DNA from: Leucobacter coleopterorum
GTDB lineage: Bacteria > Actinomycetota > Actinomycetes > Actinomycetales > Microbacteriaceae
Reading direction: 5' to 3'
DNA length: 64,000 nt
Assembly: GCF_011382985.1 (NCBI RefSeq)
Contig: NZ_CP049933.1
Coordinates: forward strand, 124,001 to 188,000
Shown here: positions 53,820 through 64,000 of the stretch, one piece after another
How positions within the stretch are numbered: the stretch's first letter is position 1
How the letters are laid out: every line of letters begins with the position of its first letter
Made by a program: the position numbers and the translations under genes
The notes under the pieces: generated by a model
Databases searched by the model: none
Told to the model about the DNA's origin: nothing
What the model saw: only the letters and a program-made list of their open reading frames with translations

Positions 53820-55216
53820 CTATGAGCCCATCAGCTGCGTCGCAAGTTGAAGCAGTTGACCCTCGCTGCCAACGCGGCCGATGAGCTGTACCCCCATAGA
53901 AAGGCCGCTGGGCAGGGTGAGGATCGGCACCACTATCGCGGGCAGGCCCGAGACGTTGACCATGGACGTGTAGGGTGCCCACTCGCACTGTAAGCGGTAA
54001 TCTTCGTCTGGCGTGAGCGCCGTAAACGCGCCGATTCGAGGCGCATCGAAAGCAAGCCCCGGAGTCAACACCACGTCGTAGCGTCCCCACTGCAGGCGCA
54101 TCTCGTCCGCGAAACGGAGCAGTTGCGAACCCGCGGCGCGGTGTGCTGCTTCAGATCGCGCGAGGGCCCGCTCACGGAACTCTCGAGTGAGCGGGGCGAG
54201 GCGATCCTCAGTTCCCGGCTGCAACTTGAGTTGGGAGAGACCGGCGGTCCAGACCGTCGTAAACGCCGCAGAATATTCGGGGTTGTAGCTGACCCTGGCC
54301 TCTTCAAGCCGGTGATTGCGACCCTCGAGTAACGCAATGGCCGCGTCTAAGGCTGCCTTGGCTTCGGTCGATAGCGAAATGGGGTAGGCCGATTCAAACG
54401 GGGAGGTGGTGCTCGCGCCGATCCGCAGTCCGCTCAGCCCGTCGGCTGAATGCACAGCTTCGAGCCCGGGCTCGCCAGCAGCGCCACGCATCGCATCAAA
54501 GAGTAATGCGGCATCCGCGGTGTCGCGAGCGAGCGGGCCGCTCACGGTGAGCCTGGGGGCACCAAAGACGTCGTGGGTGCCGTTACGAACGTCGCTCGGG
54601 ATCGCGCCCAGACCCGGCTTCAGCCCAACGATTCCGCAGGCCAATGCCGGGATACGGATCGATCCACCCCCGTCGCTTCCCGGGGCGAAAGGAAGTATTC
54701 CTGCCGCGACCGCGGCAGCCGATCCCCAGATGACCCTCCGGCCGTCCTGCCGGTGTCGAGCGGATTTCGTGCGGGATCGGCGATGAGGTTCTCGGAGTAG
54801 CCGGTGAGGCCGAACTCGGGCACCTGGGTCTTGCCGAGTGAGATGGCTCCTGATCTGCGCAGGGTGGCGGCTCCGGGACCGTCCGTGGTTGCGACTTCGT
54901 GCGGCACAGCCGCGCTACCGTGGGTGGTGACGGTGCCCGCAACATCGACCAGGTCTTTGTGGGCGAGGGGGAGCCCGTGCAACGGGGGGAACCCGTGTGG
55001 TCCGCCGGATCTACCGGAGCGTTGGGCCTCGGCAAATCGACCGTCGGCGGCGGTAGCCTCGCGCATTGCCTGCTCGGCTTTCACGCTGACGAACGATCCG
55101 AGATCCGCGCGCTCAGCGATCCGCCCGAGAAAATGTTCTGTGACCTCGCGGGTGGAGAGCTCGCCCGAGTGCAGGGCAGTGCGAAGTTCGAGGGCGGTGG
55201 TAGGTAAGGAGCTCAA
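53820..55216 (-). pseudogene. Amidase signature family enzyme, frameshifted
   Basis: The protein contains LHGLPLAHKDLVDVAG with the catalytic Lys and GRTAGGSSG, then after the shift [11 protein letters not shown]-type residues and [15 protein letters not shown], the core of the Ser-cisSer-Lys family. The late sequence (YDVVLTPGLAFDAPRIG) fits too. One base is missing at the C4 run 54724-54727 (plus strand). The TTG at 55216 overlaps the stop of the upstream gene (TTGA), so they are coupled. It should hydrolyse an amide; the substrate is unknown. Confidence 0.8.
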
Positions 55217-55716
55217 TCGAGTGCGGCTCCACACGAGACCGCAAGCTCTTTCCTTAACTTGTCCGTGGGTTTCTTGCTCATTATTGAGCGGGCACAGTAG
55301 TGAAACCCGAGCTTGTTTTGAGGTTCAGCCTTGATGTAGAGGTACGCCGCGTGGCCTGCGTCGGACCCAGCAAAGCCGACGTCGTCGCGATCTTGCGAGG
55401 TTACGGTCCCCGCGTATGTTCCACCATCGCGGAAAATAACCCCGGCTATGCCGCCGCCATTCATGTGTCCGGCGAGAAAGATCGTACCATCCGGGGCAGT
55501 CTCGAGAACGCGCAGCGAGTTGAGATTCAGCGCATCACCGTCGTAACCAGGTGCAGCATCTTCAAGTGCCTGCTTCACCTGTTCCAGCGGACTCACCTGC
55601 TTCGGCATTGTGCTCACGAGCGCGAACGGGAATGAAATGGCGAGCGCGATCGCCACCAGAACCGCGATGATCATCAGCGGGCTCCATCCGATTGAAGTTT
55701 TTTCGCGACGGCTCAT
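55213..55716 (-). CDS. Membrane-anchored hypothetical protein
   Basis: The 167-residue protein has a short basic cytoplasmic start and one membrane helix (SPLMIIAVLVAIALAISFPFALV). A globular outer part follows, with LNSLRVLETAPDGTIFLAGH and GYDGDAL, and C-terminal Cys residues that could pair. I recognise no family. It heads the operon with the amidase and is divergent from the giant surface protein gene. Confidence 0.55.
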   Translation of the reverse strand: MSRREKTSIGWSPLMIIAVLVAIALAISFPFALVSTMPKQVSPLEQVKQALEDAAPGYDGDALNLNSLRVLETAPDGTIFLAGHMNGGGIAGVIFRDGGTYAGTVTSQDRDDVGFAGSDAGHAAYLYIKAEPQNKLGFHYCARSIMSKKPTDKLRKELAVSCGAALD

Positions 55717-55918
55717 GGTGTACCTTTCCGTTGTCGCACAAGCTTAGTCGGCGCTTCTATTTGAGACCCTTGTCGAGAAAGTTCAAGGGTTCTCGGCAAT
55801 TCAGAAGAAAATGTGGTTATTCTAAAACTCACTTGATCGATCCACAGGGGATTGTGCGCGGGATATGCGTGTTGCAAGGATTGATCAAAGTTTTTATCTC
55901 TAGGGGAGAACTCACAAC

Positions 55919-58900
55919 GTGTCATTCGCGCGCAACAAAACGCTCTGGCGAGCAATCGCCATGGGGGCTGGCCTCTCGGTACTTGCAGGGCTGGTAGCTC
56001 CAACCGCGGGTCAAGCGGCCGATCCCGAGTTGGCATATCAGATTGCCATCGGGTCGGTTCAGACTGGGTCAGGTAATTTCGACGCCGATGACGGACCCGG
56101 AAACGACTCGGGCCCGGATAACAATATTGTGCGCTCGTTCGATGTGGTGACGTATGAGCTCGAAGCGTCGGTCAATTCAACGACCGGAGCGACGGGCACC
56201 GCCACAAACGCGGTGTTTACGTTTGCACTTCCCGACGGAATGACGTGGAACACGCTGCCCGGCACATGCCTGACCACCACCACACCAGCATCCTCTATTA
56301 GTACTGATGGCAAAACGGCCGTCTGTAACATCGGTGATGTGGCCCTCGGAGCTGCTCGCGGTGTTGCGCTGAGTGCTTCGGTCGCCAATCTACCAAACGC
56401 GAATCCGCTCGATTTCGCGCCTGATGCGCTGAGCTTTGCGACGGACAACGCCACTACTCCCGCTGTCACCGTAACCCCAGACTCGCTCGTGAGTTCGGGA
56501 GCACCGAACATCAACATGACCAAGCTGGTGCCCTTCGTTGCGAAGAACCAGCTCGGACCAGACGGCGTTACCCGTGGGTGGTTGCTTCAGTACGGCGTGA
56601 CGTTTTCGATTCCAGACATTCAGGGTAAGGGGCGAAAGGGGTACCTCACCCCGTCGGGTCCGCTGACCTTTACCGACGATTTTTCACAGGTGAGTCCCAA
56701 CGCCCAGTTTGTGCGTGTCGAGACCGGTGCCGTCACGAATCATCAGGAACTGCCACAGTTCAGCACTCTGGGGCTTAACCTGCCCAACGCCATCAACAAC
56801 GGTGGTGTGTGGACGGCGACACCGGATCAGGCAAACCAGCGTGTCACCGTGACCGTCACGGGGGCCGACCTGACCGCGTCGCACATTCCGACCATTAGCC
56901 GCGGCGGTCAGCCGATTACCGACAAGGGGTACCTGACGTTCGGTAAGGTCATCATTTTTGTTCCGTTGACCGACGTTCCCGTTGACGATGCCACGGGCGA
57001 AGGCAGTCTTGCGATCAGCAACCTCGTCACAGATTTTGCGCCGACCGGCCCGCACTTTAACGGCTCGACCGTCGCAAACATTGGTGAGAATCCCTCAGAC
57101 AACCGCCAGAACCAGAGCCTTGTTCGCCAGGCGGCCGGCGAGTTTTCGAAGCGCTTCGCCGACGTGATCAATAGCTCAAGCACACCTTACCTTGTTGAAG
57201 GGATGGTGTCTGATCGCTCTGGCAACGGCACCTTAGCCAAGGGCCAACAAGTGCAAAGCTATGTGAGCTTGACCAACACCTCGTCTGATGGTGACTACAG
57301 CGCCACCACGGTGTGCGACATCTGGGACTCGCAATACCTGAATCTGGCGCGCTATACCGTGACTCCAGACGCGCGCTGGGCAAACCCTGACGGTAACCCG
57401 ACGAGTGCAACGGGATCGGCGGCTGCCAAGGGGCACTTCGAGTATCTGACCGGGTACTCCTTCACGGGTACAGACGCTCAGCGGTGGCAGACCATGCGCA
57501 CCTTTACGTGCGCTGACAACGCGGGAACCTGGACCACTCAAGCAGACGCACTTGCCAATCCCTCGTTTGATCTGACGCAGGTGCGCGCCGTGCGCTGGGT
57601 GGCTGACCAGCCCATTCCCGCGGGTGAAACGAGCACCATGCTCATTAATCTCGAGGCAAAGACCGCAATCCCTGAAGGGCAGATCGTTGCCAACATGGCT
57701 GGTTGGCGAGTGCCAGAGCTGCTTAACGGCGCCTACCGCTTCCCGAACTACATTCCAGAGACCGGAAGAACCTCTGGCGGTTTTACGCCAACTCAAGGGG
57801 ACCGCCTCACCGCGGTGCGGGCACCACTGGCGTTGACCAAAAACGTGACCTTCCCAACGGCGAGTAATCCGCGTGTTGTTGCCGGTGGAGCAGCTCAGTT
57901 CACTATTACACCCGCGTTCCGCACCGTCGGCCGCCCTGGACCCTTCACTGCGACCGACGTGACAGTCACTGACCGTATCCCGGCGGGCATGTCGATTGTG
58001 CTTGATCCGGGAACGGTCAGTGGACAGTCAGTGAGCGCACCCAATCACACCCCGACATCAGTCACTGTGTTGCCTGATGGCACTACCGAGGTCGTGTGGA
58101 CATTTGACGAGATCTCGACGGGTAGTATTCCCTCCATCGTCTATTGGGTGGCGACCGAGTCGACCAGTCGTGGCGATTTTGTGAACACGGCGATTATTCG
58201 TTCACCCGATGATTCTCAGTCGCCGGCAGCCTCAGACACGGCACCGTCCACGACCGATGCACACCGTTCCTCAGCCAACATTGGCGTCGATGGCCAGGCG
58301 GGCATTGCCGTGAGTAAAGCCGTGCTGAACCCGTTCATTTCTGCCGGTGATGACTTTTCGTTTGAGATCACAACGGCCAACGGTTCGCAGTCTGTCACGC
58401 AGACCGGGGCAACCGTCATCGACGTGTTCCCGTTTATCGGTGACGGCGCTGCGGGAGTGGTGAGTCGTGTGCCAGCAACCGACAATGCTTCTCAGTTCAA
58501 GCTTGCGGGGGAGCCGACAGTTCCCGCTGGAGCGACCGTTGATTACACGACTGATTCAGCTGCAGCCGTGCAGGCCTCGCAGACGCTCGGCGCCGGACAG
58601 GGGCCAACATTTGGGGGCTCTGTCACCTGGCAGTCGTTTGCTGCTGTGCAGGCTCACCTTGAAGATGTGACGGCTATTCGAGTACACCTACCCCAAATGG
58701 GTCCGGTCTCGACGCAAAAGTTCCGCTACACCCTCACCCACATGGACGGTGTTGAGGGCGGCTACTTTGCGAACAATGCAACCTTCCGCACGACCCAAGC
58801 GGCCCTCGGAGTTGTATCGAACACGGTAACGACCAGAATGGTCCCCGAGCAGCCTTCGATTCAGCTGAACAAGAGCGCTTCGACCCCGAACAATAGTGAG

Positions 58901-60522
58901 CAGTTTGCTGTTGGTGAAACAGTCGACTATCGCTTTGAGGTGACCAACAGTGGGCTCGTTCCACTCACGGGAGTGACCGTTGACGAGAGCAGTTTTGTGA
59001 ATGGGGCCGGGGATCCGCTGACCCTCACCACCCCGATCACTGCAATCGAGCCGGCAGACTTCGACGGCACTCTGGCCGTGGGGGCGAGCGCTACGTTTGG
59101 AGCCTCGTACGTGGTGACGCAGGCAGATATTGATGCGGGTGGCCAGCTGACCAACGTCGCTACGACCACGGGCAATCCTCCGACCGGAGGCCCCGTAACC
59201 GACGAGAGTAATGTCTCGGTGAGCACCGGTGATCCCGAACCCGGAATCTCGCTGATAAAGCAGGCCCAATCTGAGCCAGCGAACGGCACCGGTTTTGTGG
59301 TGGGCGAAAAGCTCAACTACTCCTTCACCGTGCGCAACGAGGGCAACGTGACCCTGAGTGATGTGAACGTTGTCGAGGGCGACTTTACAAACGGAGCGGG
59401 CGAGCCGCTGGTGCTCGACGAGGGACCGACCCCGCCGGCTGGATTCACGGGGCAATTGAGTCCCGGCGAGCAGGCGGTGTTCACCGGAAGCTACACGTTC
59501 ACGCAGGCAGACATTGACGCTGGTGGAGTGATCACGAACAACGCGACTGCGTCGGGAACCGATCCCTTCGGTACCGATGTTGATGACGACGACACAGTCA
59601 ATACGAGCACGGGTGTTGCGACCCCCGCAATCGGGCTTGTGAAGAGCGCGTCGGCGGCCGCAAACGGTGTCGCGTTCCAGCCGGGTGAAACGGTCGCCTA
59701 CACCTTTGTTGCAATCAACACGGGTGCCGTAACGCTGCACGATGTGACGCTGGAAGAAACCAGTTTCACTAACGGAGCGGGAACACCACTGACTCTCATG
59801 AAACAGCCGACGCCCACTAAACCCGCTGACTTCGACGGCACGCTGCGTGTAGGTGACAGCGTGACCTACACCGCGAACTATGTGGTGACGAAGGAGGATG
59901 TTGCCGCCGGGGGAGCATCGCAAACGCTGCGCGCATTACTGGCACGCCAACCGTTGGAACTCCGGTAACCGACGAGAGCGACGTTTCTGTGAACATTGAT
60001 GCTCCGGCACCCGCCCTGAGTCTGGTGAAGTCGGTGACCAACCTTCCCGCATCGGGCAAGTTCGCCGTGGGCGACACCGTGAACTTCTCGTTCGAGGTAA
60101 GAAACACGGGCAACATGCCGCTCAGCGGTGTTGCAGTTACCGAGAAGAGCTTCACTAACGCGGCTGGTAGCAAGCTCTCGCTCACCTCTGGGCCGACAGC
60201 TGCTCCCGGATTCAGCGGATCCCTCGCGCCTGGTGAGCAGACCGTGTTCACGGGCACCTACGTGGTGACGGAAGAGGATCTGGGCGGCGAACTCACCAAC
60301 ACGGCGGCGGCTTCGGCTGAAACCGTGACCGGGGAGCAAGTCAGCGCAGAGTCAACCGTTTCCGCCCTGATTCAAGCGGTGAGCACGTCGGTCCCTGGCA
60401 CACTGCCGACCACGGGTGCGGCAATCGGTGGGCTTGTCGCGGCGCTGTTGCTCGCAATGAGTGCTGGCGCGGTGCTGATCCTTCGTCGCCGTCGCGAAGT
60501 TGGGGTCGGGATCGACCGCTAA
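55919..60522 (+). pseudogene. LPTTG-anchored DUF11-repeat surface protein, one frameshift
   Basis: The GTG at 55919 follows AGGGGAG. A signal peptide (about residues 1-35, ending GQAA) leads to a large N-terminal region of roughly 950 residues without recognised domains. Four DUF11-type repeats follow from about 58850, each with a GETVxYxFxVxNxG strand and a TNGAG loop. The C-terminus has LPTTG near 60405, a hydrophobic helix and an RRRR tail for sortase anchoring. The frame shifts at a G5 run (59909-59913), in the third repeat. A terminator follows directly. Confidence 0.85.
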
Positions 60523-60537
60523 CTCTCTGACTAGCTG

Positions 60538-60576
60538 ATCCTGGGTGTGCCTTCGCGGGTGCACCCAGGATTTTTT
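60538..60576 (+). terminator. Rho-independent terminator of the LPTTG protein gene
   Basis: ATCCTGGGTGTGC (60538-60550) pairs with GTGCACCCAGGAT (60559-60571), with one G-T pair and an 8-base loop, followed by a T6 run. It separates the two giant surface protein genes. Confidence 0.9.
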
Positions 60577-60705
60577 GCGTTAAAAACTTTCCTCGTTTTC
60601 GTAATTGAGACGGGGCGCACCTGTCTTTACCTTCTGATGCCACTGTGTGGGCCCGTGCGCCCATTGTTTGATGATGTGGCCTACGAAGATAGTTCAGGAG
60701 TTCGA

Positions 60706-63700
60706 TTGGTTCAGGAAACACGGAGGCGGGCCTCCCGGTTTAGTCTGCGAAGAAGTCTTTCATTCGCAACGATTATGGCGCTCATCGTGGGGGCGAGCGT
60801 CGGCACGGCCACTGTTGCTCAGGCTGCTAGCGGCGTCAACATTTCACTTTCGGTGCTGGCTGATGGCAGCCCGGCCTGGGATGATCTCGACACGGATGCT
60901 AACGGACTAGCGAACGGTATCGTGCGCACGAGCGACACGATTTCGTATAACTGGAACATTCTCACGGACCGTGAAGCCAAGGGCGTCAAGTTCGAGCAGA
61001 GGCTTCCTGCCGGAGTGACATGGGACTCTGGGATGGCCTCGACCAACTGCGCGATCACTGAGGCGGGTGCACTGCTCACCTGCACGATGGATCTGGCTAA
61101 GGACGCATCGAGTTCGTACACGGTTGTTGCAAACGTGAGCAACACGGTTCCTCGCGGCACCGTCATTGACACCTTCCTCACCACCACCATCGACGACGGC
61201 AGCGTGCAAACATCGGCGACTGTCTCGACCACGGTCGTGGCACAGCCGCGCGTTGATCTTACGGTTCCAGCGGTAGCGGGCACCGGCCTCAGCACCTCTC
61301 CCAGGGCGAGCCAGGTTACGTCTACACCGTCTACACCGGTGTGATCTCGAACAACACCAATAAGGCGAAGGGTAACGAACCGATCGTCTCAGATTTCTCG
61401 TTCCAGCAGTTTGCCAATGAGATCGCGCTCGGTGCGCGTCTGTGGACCTGGGGTGCAAACCCCTGTGGCGTGAACGGTCGAGGCCAGCAGACCAATTCAA
61501 TGCCCTTCGGGAGCATCGGCATTATCGGCGCCGCAACGGCCGACAACGCCGCGTCCAATAGCGGCACGTGGACCTGTTCGCAGACCGCACCCGGCGACCC
61601 CATCACCATTTCGGTGACCGGGGCAGACACGACAGTACCTAGCCAGCCGAACAAGACCATCGGCGGCTCGAGCATTGCTACTGAGCGTGCCTACATCGCT
61701 GCCGGCTACGTCTCGGTCTGGGTTCCACTGAGCGCCCTCCAGCCGAGCGGCGAAATGATCGTGAAAATGCGCGTTGGCGGCTTTGACCCCGACTCCGTCA
61801 GCGGCCAGTCGAACTACGGCGCGGGCTTCGAACAGGGCAGCGAACCAAATTTCGTTCCCTGCAGCAACACTCCGGGTGGCGCTAACGGCACTGCCGGAAA
61901 CGACAACTGCTACACCGTGCGCATGACCGATCGTGGTGGCCAGTCCGACATTGGTTTTGTGCGTAACCCCACTCTCGACACCACCTCCGCCAACATGGTG
62001 AACGCGCAGGCGAAGTACCAGTCGGGCGAGGGTGTTGTCGGCACCGACGAGAAGTTTTACCTGCGTACAGGACTCGGTAATACTGGTGTCCTGCCCATGT
62101 CGAACGGTCAGCTCTGCGTACGTTTTGATCCGAAGCTGCTGCAGATTGACACCTCTCAGTCGTTTGTGATGATGTCTGGTGGCAACCCACGCCCGCTCTC
62201 TGAAGCGACTATCGAGTTCAGCTCGCAGAGCTACGCTTCTGAAGCCGAAATGCGCGGCAATGACTGTGATGCTGGCCCCTGGGAAGCCTCGGCGAGTGCC
62301 GTAGCCGGAGGAGCCTCGGCCGTTACGACGGTTCGTGTGACCTTCCACAACGACATTGCTCCCGGCGGCTCAATGCGATTCTTCCTGCCGTTCGTGGCTC
62401 AGTCGAACCCGCCCACTACGGTGCTGCCCGCCTACCTCGTTTCGAAGTGGAACGGACGTGCGAGCTGGTCAAAGGGCACCTACGTTGCTGCTGACCACTC
62501 CGGCTACGGTGGCGACCGCGTAAACCAGGCGGGTGCGCTCGTGCGCACTTCGATCTCTTCTCCTGGAGTTTCGAGCGCATCACCAGGTACCCCAGTGAAG
62601 TTCGAGGTGGCCTCAACGATCACCCCGTCTTCACTGGCACCCATCGCTCGCGATGTGAAGGTTGTTGTGAACATCCCGTCGTGCCTCGAGTACGTTGCGG
62701 GATCGGCCATCGCAATTGGCGGCGTCGACCCTGTATACGTGGCTGCTGACCCGGGCCCCGACGGCCTCACCTGCACCGCAGATGACAAGGACGCCGTCTC
62801 GACCCTGACGTGGACGCTCGGTGACTGGCCCGTCGCAGATGCGCTGCCCGTGCTGACGTATGAGGCACAGGTACCGGTGAATGCTCCTGTGCCCGTGACG
62901 CTGCCCACCACCGCTGTTATTTCGTCGCCGGACGACGCGTCGACAGAGCCATACCGTACCTCGAATTCCGGTCTTGCCGTGAACGGCTTCAGTGAGTTTG
63001 CTGTTGCTAAGCGCGCACCCGCCGAGATTGAGGTCGGGGATCCCGTGCCTTACCGCCTGTCGTGGGCGAACCGCCTTTCGGCTCCGGTCGGATCGGCCGA
63101 GCTGGTGGATATTCTGCCGAACACGGCCGATGGCCGTGGCACTACCTTCGCTGGAGTGTTTAGTTACCTGTCAACGGTCGGCACACTGGGTGTCGAGTCA
63201 CTGTGGTTCACGAACGCCTCGATCGCTGAGCTGCAGGCGGATCCGCACAGCGTCAACATCGCGTGGAGCGCGACGCCGATGGCCGACGCAACCGCCATCA
63301 AGGTGCGTACCGTTCCGGTTACTCCTGGCGGGTTCGGCTACATCGACCTTGAGTTCGAGGCGACCGACTCGAAGAAGGGTGATCTGCTCAAGAACTCGAT
63401 CGCGAGCACCAAGATCGAGGGTCTCTCGCAGATCATCGGCGAGGCTGGCCGCACGACGACCAAGGTGACCGCTTCCTCCATCGGAAACACCGTCTGGAAC
63501 GACGCAAACGGCAATGGCGAGCACGACAAGGGTGAGGCTGGGGTTGCCGGAATCAATCTGGAGCTCTCTGGCTACTCGTTTGGGCCGGACGGCATTGATG
63601 ACGGTGGTGCCGGTGACGACGAGGCTGTTTCGTTGACCACCACGACAGACGCAAAGGGTGAGTACTCCTTCGGTAGCCTGCACTCCGGGTCGTACACAGT

Positions 63701-64000
63701 CACGATCGTCGACGACCTTGCGGCGATGGGCTGGCGCATGACCGCTGACCCGGCCGAAAACGCAGATCCGGTGCAGACCTTCAACACCACCGTCGCCAAG
63801 AGCAGCGACCTGACCAACGTCAACTTCGGTGTGCTTGAGGTGCTGCCCGCGCTGACACTCGTGAAGACTGAAAAGTCGTGGGCTGACACCAACGGCAATG
63901 GTTTGCGCGATGAGGGTGACGTGCTCACCTTCGACTTCGCTGTGAGCAACACCGGCAATGACACCGTCACTGGCGTTGCCGTGACGGACCAGCTTGTCGG
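60706..64000 (+). pseudogene. Third giant surface protein with SdrD-B and DUF11 domains, 3' partial, one frameshift
   Basis: I place the start at TTG 60706, five bases after CAGGAG. A basic stretch and Sec signal follow (SFATIMALIVGASVGTATVA, then QAA). The N-terminal part continues through a one-base loss near 61298 into a frame open to the right edge. A long region rich in beta strands leads to an SdrD-B/Cna-B-type domain (GNTVWNDANGNGEHDKGE, 63474-63840). A DUF11 repeat with DTNGNGLRDEGD at its head begins near 63850. The wall anchor is probably beyond the window. Confidence 0.8.

Noticed and set aside
58688-59923. 411-codon antisense frame over the DUF11 repeats
   Set aside because: It arises from GC-rich repetitive coding on the other strand; the composition is basic and repetitive with no recognisable fold.
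1-64000. tRNA, rRNA or riboswitch genes
   Set aside because: I looked for cloverleaf-like and conserved leader patterns in the intergenic gaps and found none I could support.

Overview
The window looks like chromosomal DNA from a high-GC Gram-positive actinobacterium, most likely a member of the Microbacteriaceae. The evidence is the GC-rich coding bias, the many GTG/TTG starts with AGGAGG-type ribosome sites, DUF2510 and mycothiol-dependent isomerase-type proteins, LPxTG surface proteins and several polyol/inositol-type loci. The genus cannot be fixed from sequence alone.

Layout. (1) 2-4596: a lectin-like, DUF11-repeat surface protein with an LPQTG anchor. (2) 4.9-9.4 kb: a membrane protein, a GNAT, an IolE-like isomerase, a truncated second isomerase ending in a hairpin and an 8-bp tandem repeat, a mycothiol-type isomerase homologue, an alpha/beta hydrolase and a broken MerR gene. 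(3) 9.4-16 kb: an accessory block with a TetR-controlled RidA/membrane gene pair, an XRE-headed two-gene operon, a HipA remnant, three unknown genes and a DUF5343 + Swt1-type HEPN pair. (4) 16-28 kb: a TauE/SafE permease, a sugar porter, a second TetR with a divergent SnoaL protein, a decayed DUF2510-metalloprotease, nested insertion sequences (IS3 inside IS630, next to an isomerase remnant), inositol-2-dehydrogenase, a hydroxypyruvate-isomerase-like protein and an APC permease. (5) 28-40.7 kb: a LacI gene and a coherent oxidative hexuronate locus: ABC importer, LysR, lactonase, enolase-superfamily dehydratase, uronate dehydrogenase, KdgD and ketoglutarate-semialdehyde dehydrogenase. (6) 40.9-43.2 kb: a collapsed type I restriction locus (hsdM scar, rhuM, an 18-codon ORF, mrr). 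(7) 43.3-52.3 kb: a ribose/inositol-type ABC importer, an MFS gene, and a four-gene polyol operon (dehydrogenase, isomerase, SDR, dehydrogenase) behind a near-consensus promoter overlaid by a repeated TGGACC operator. (8) 52.5-64 kb: a septum-formation-like membrane protein, an amidase, and two more giant DUF11/SdrD-type surface proteins, the last running off the right edge.

How the genes fit together. The hexuronate locus can be read as a full route: import, oxidation of uronate to aldaro-lactone, lactone hydrolysis, dehydration, dehydration/decarboxylation to 2-oxoglutarate semialdehyde, and oxidation to 2-oxoglutarate. The inositol-type genes at 6, 17 and 25 kb are dispersed, but each has the same short operator-like motif upstream, so they probably form one regulon.

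A caution applies to the whole window. At least fourteen otherwise well-conserved genes are split by a frameshift, nearly always a one-base loss and often at a G or C run of 4-6 bases. Such a pattern is more easily explained by consensus-sequence indels than by so many independent pseudogenes. Frameshifted genes are therefore given with their full reconstructed extent and typed as pseudogenes, but many may be intact in the organism.
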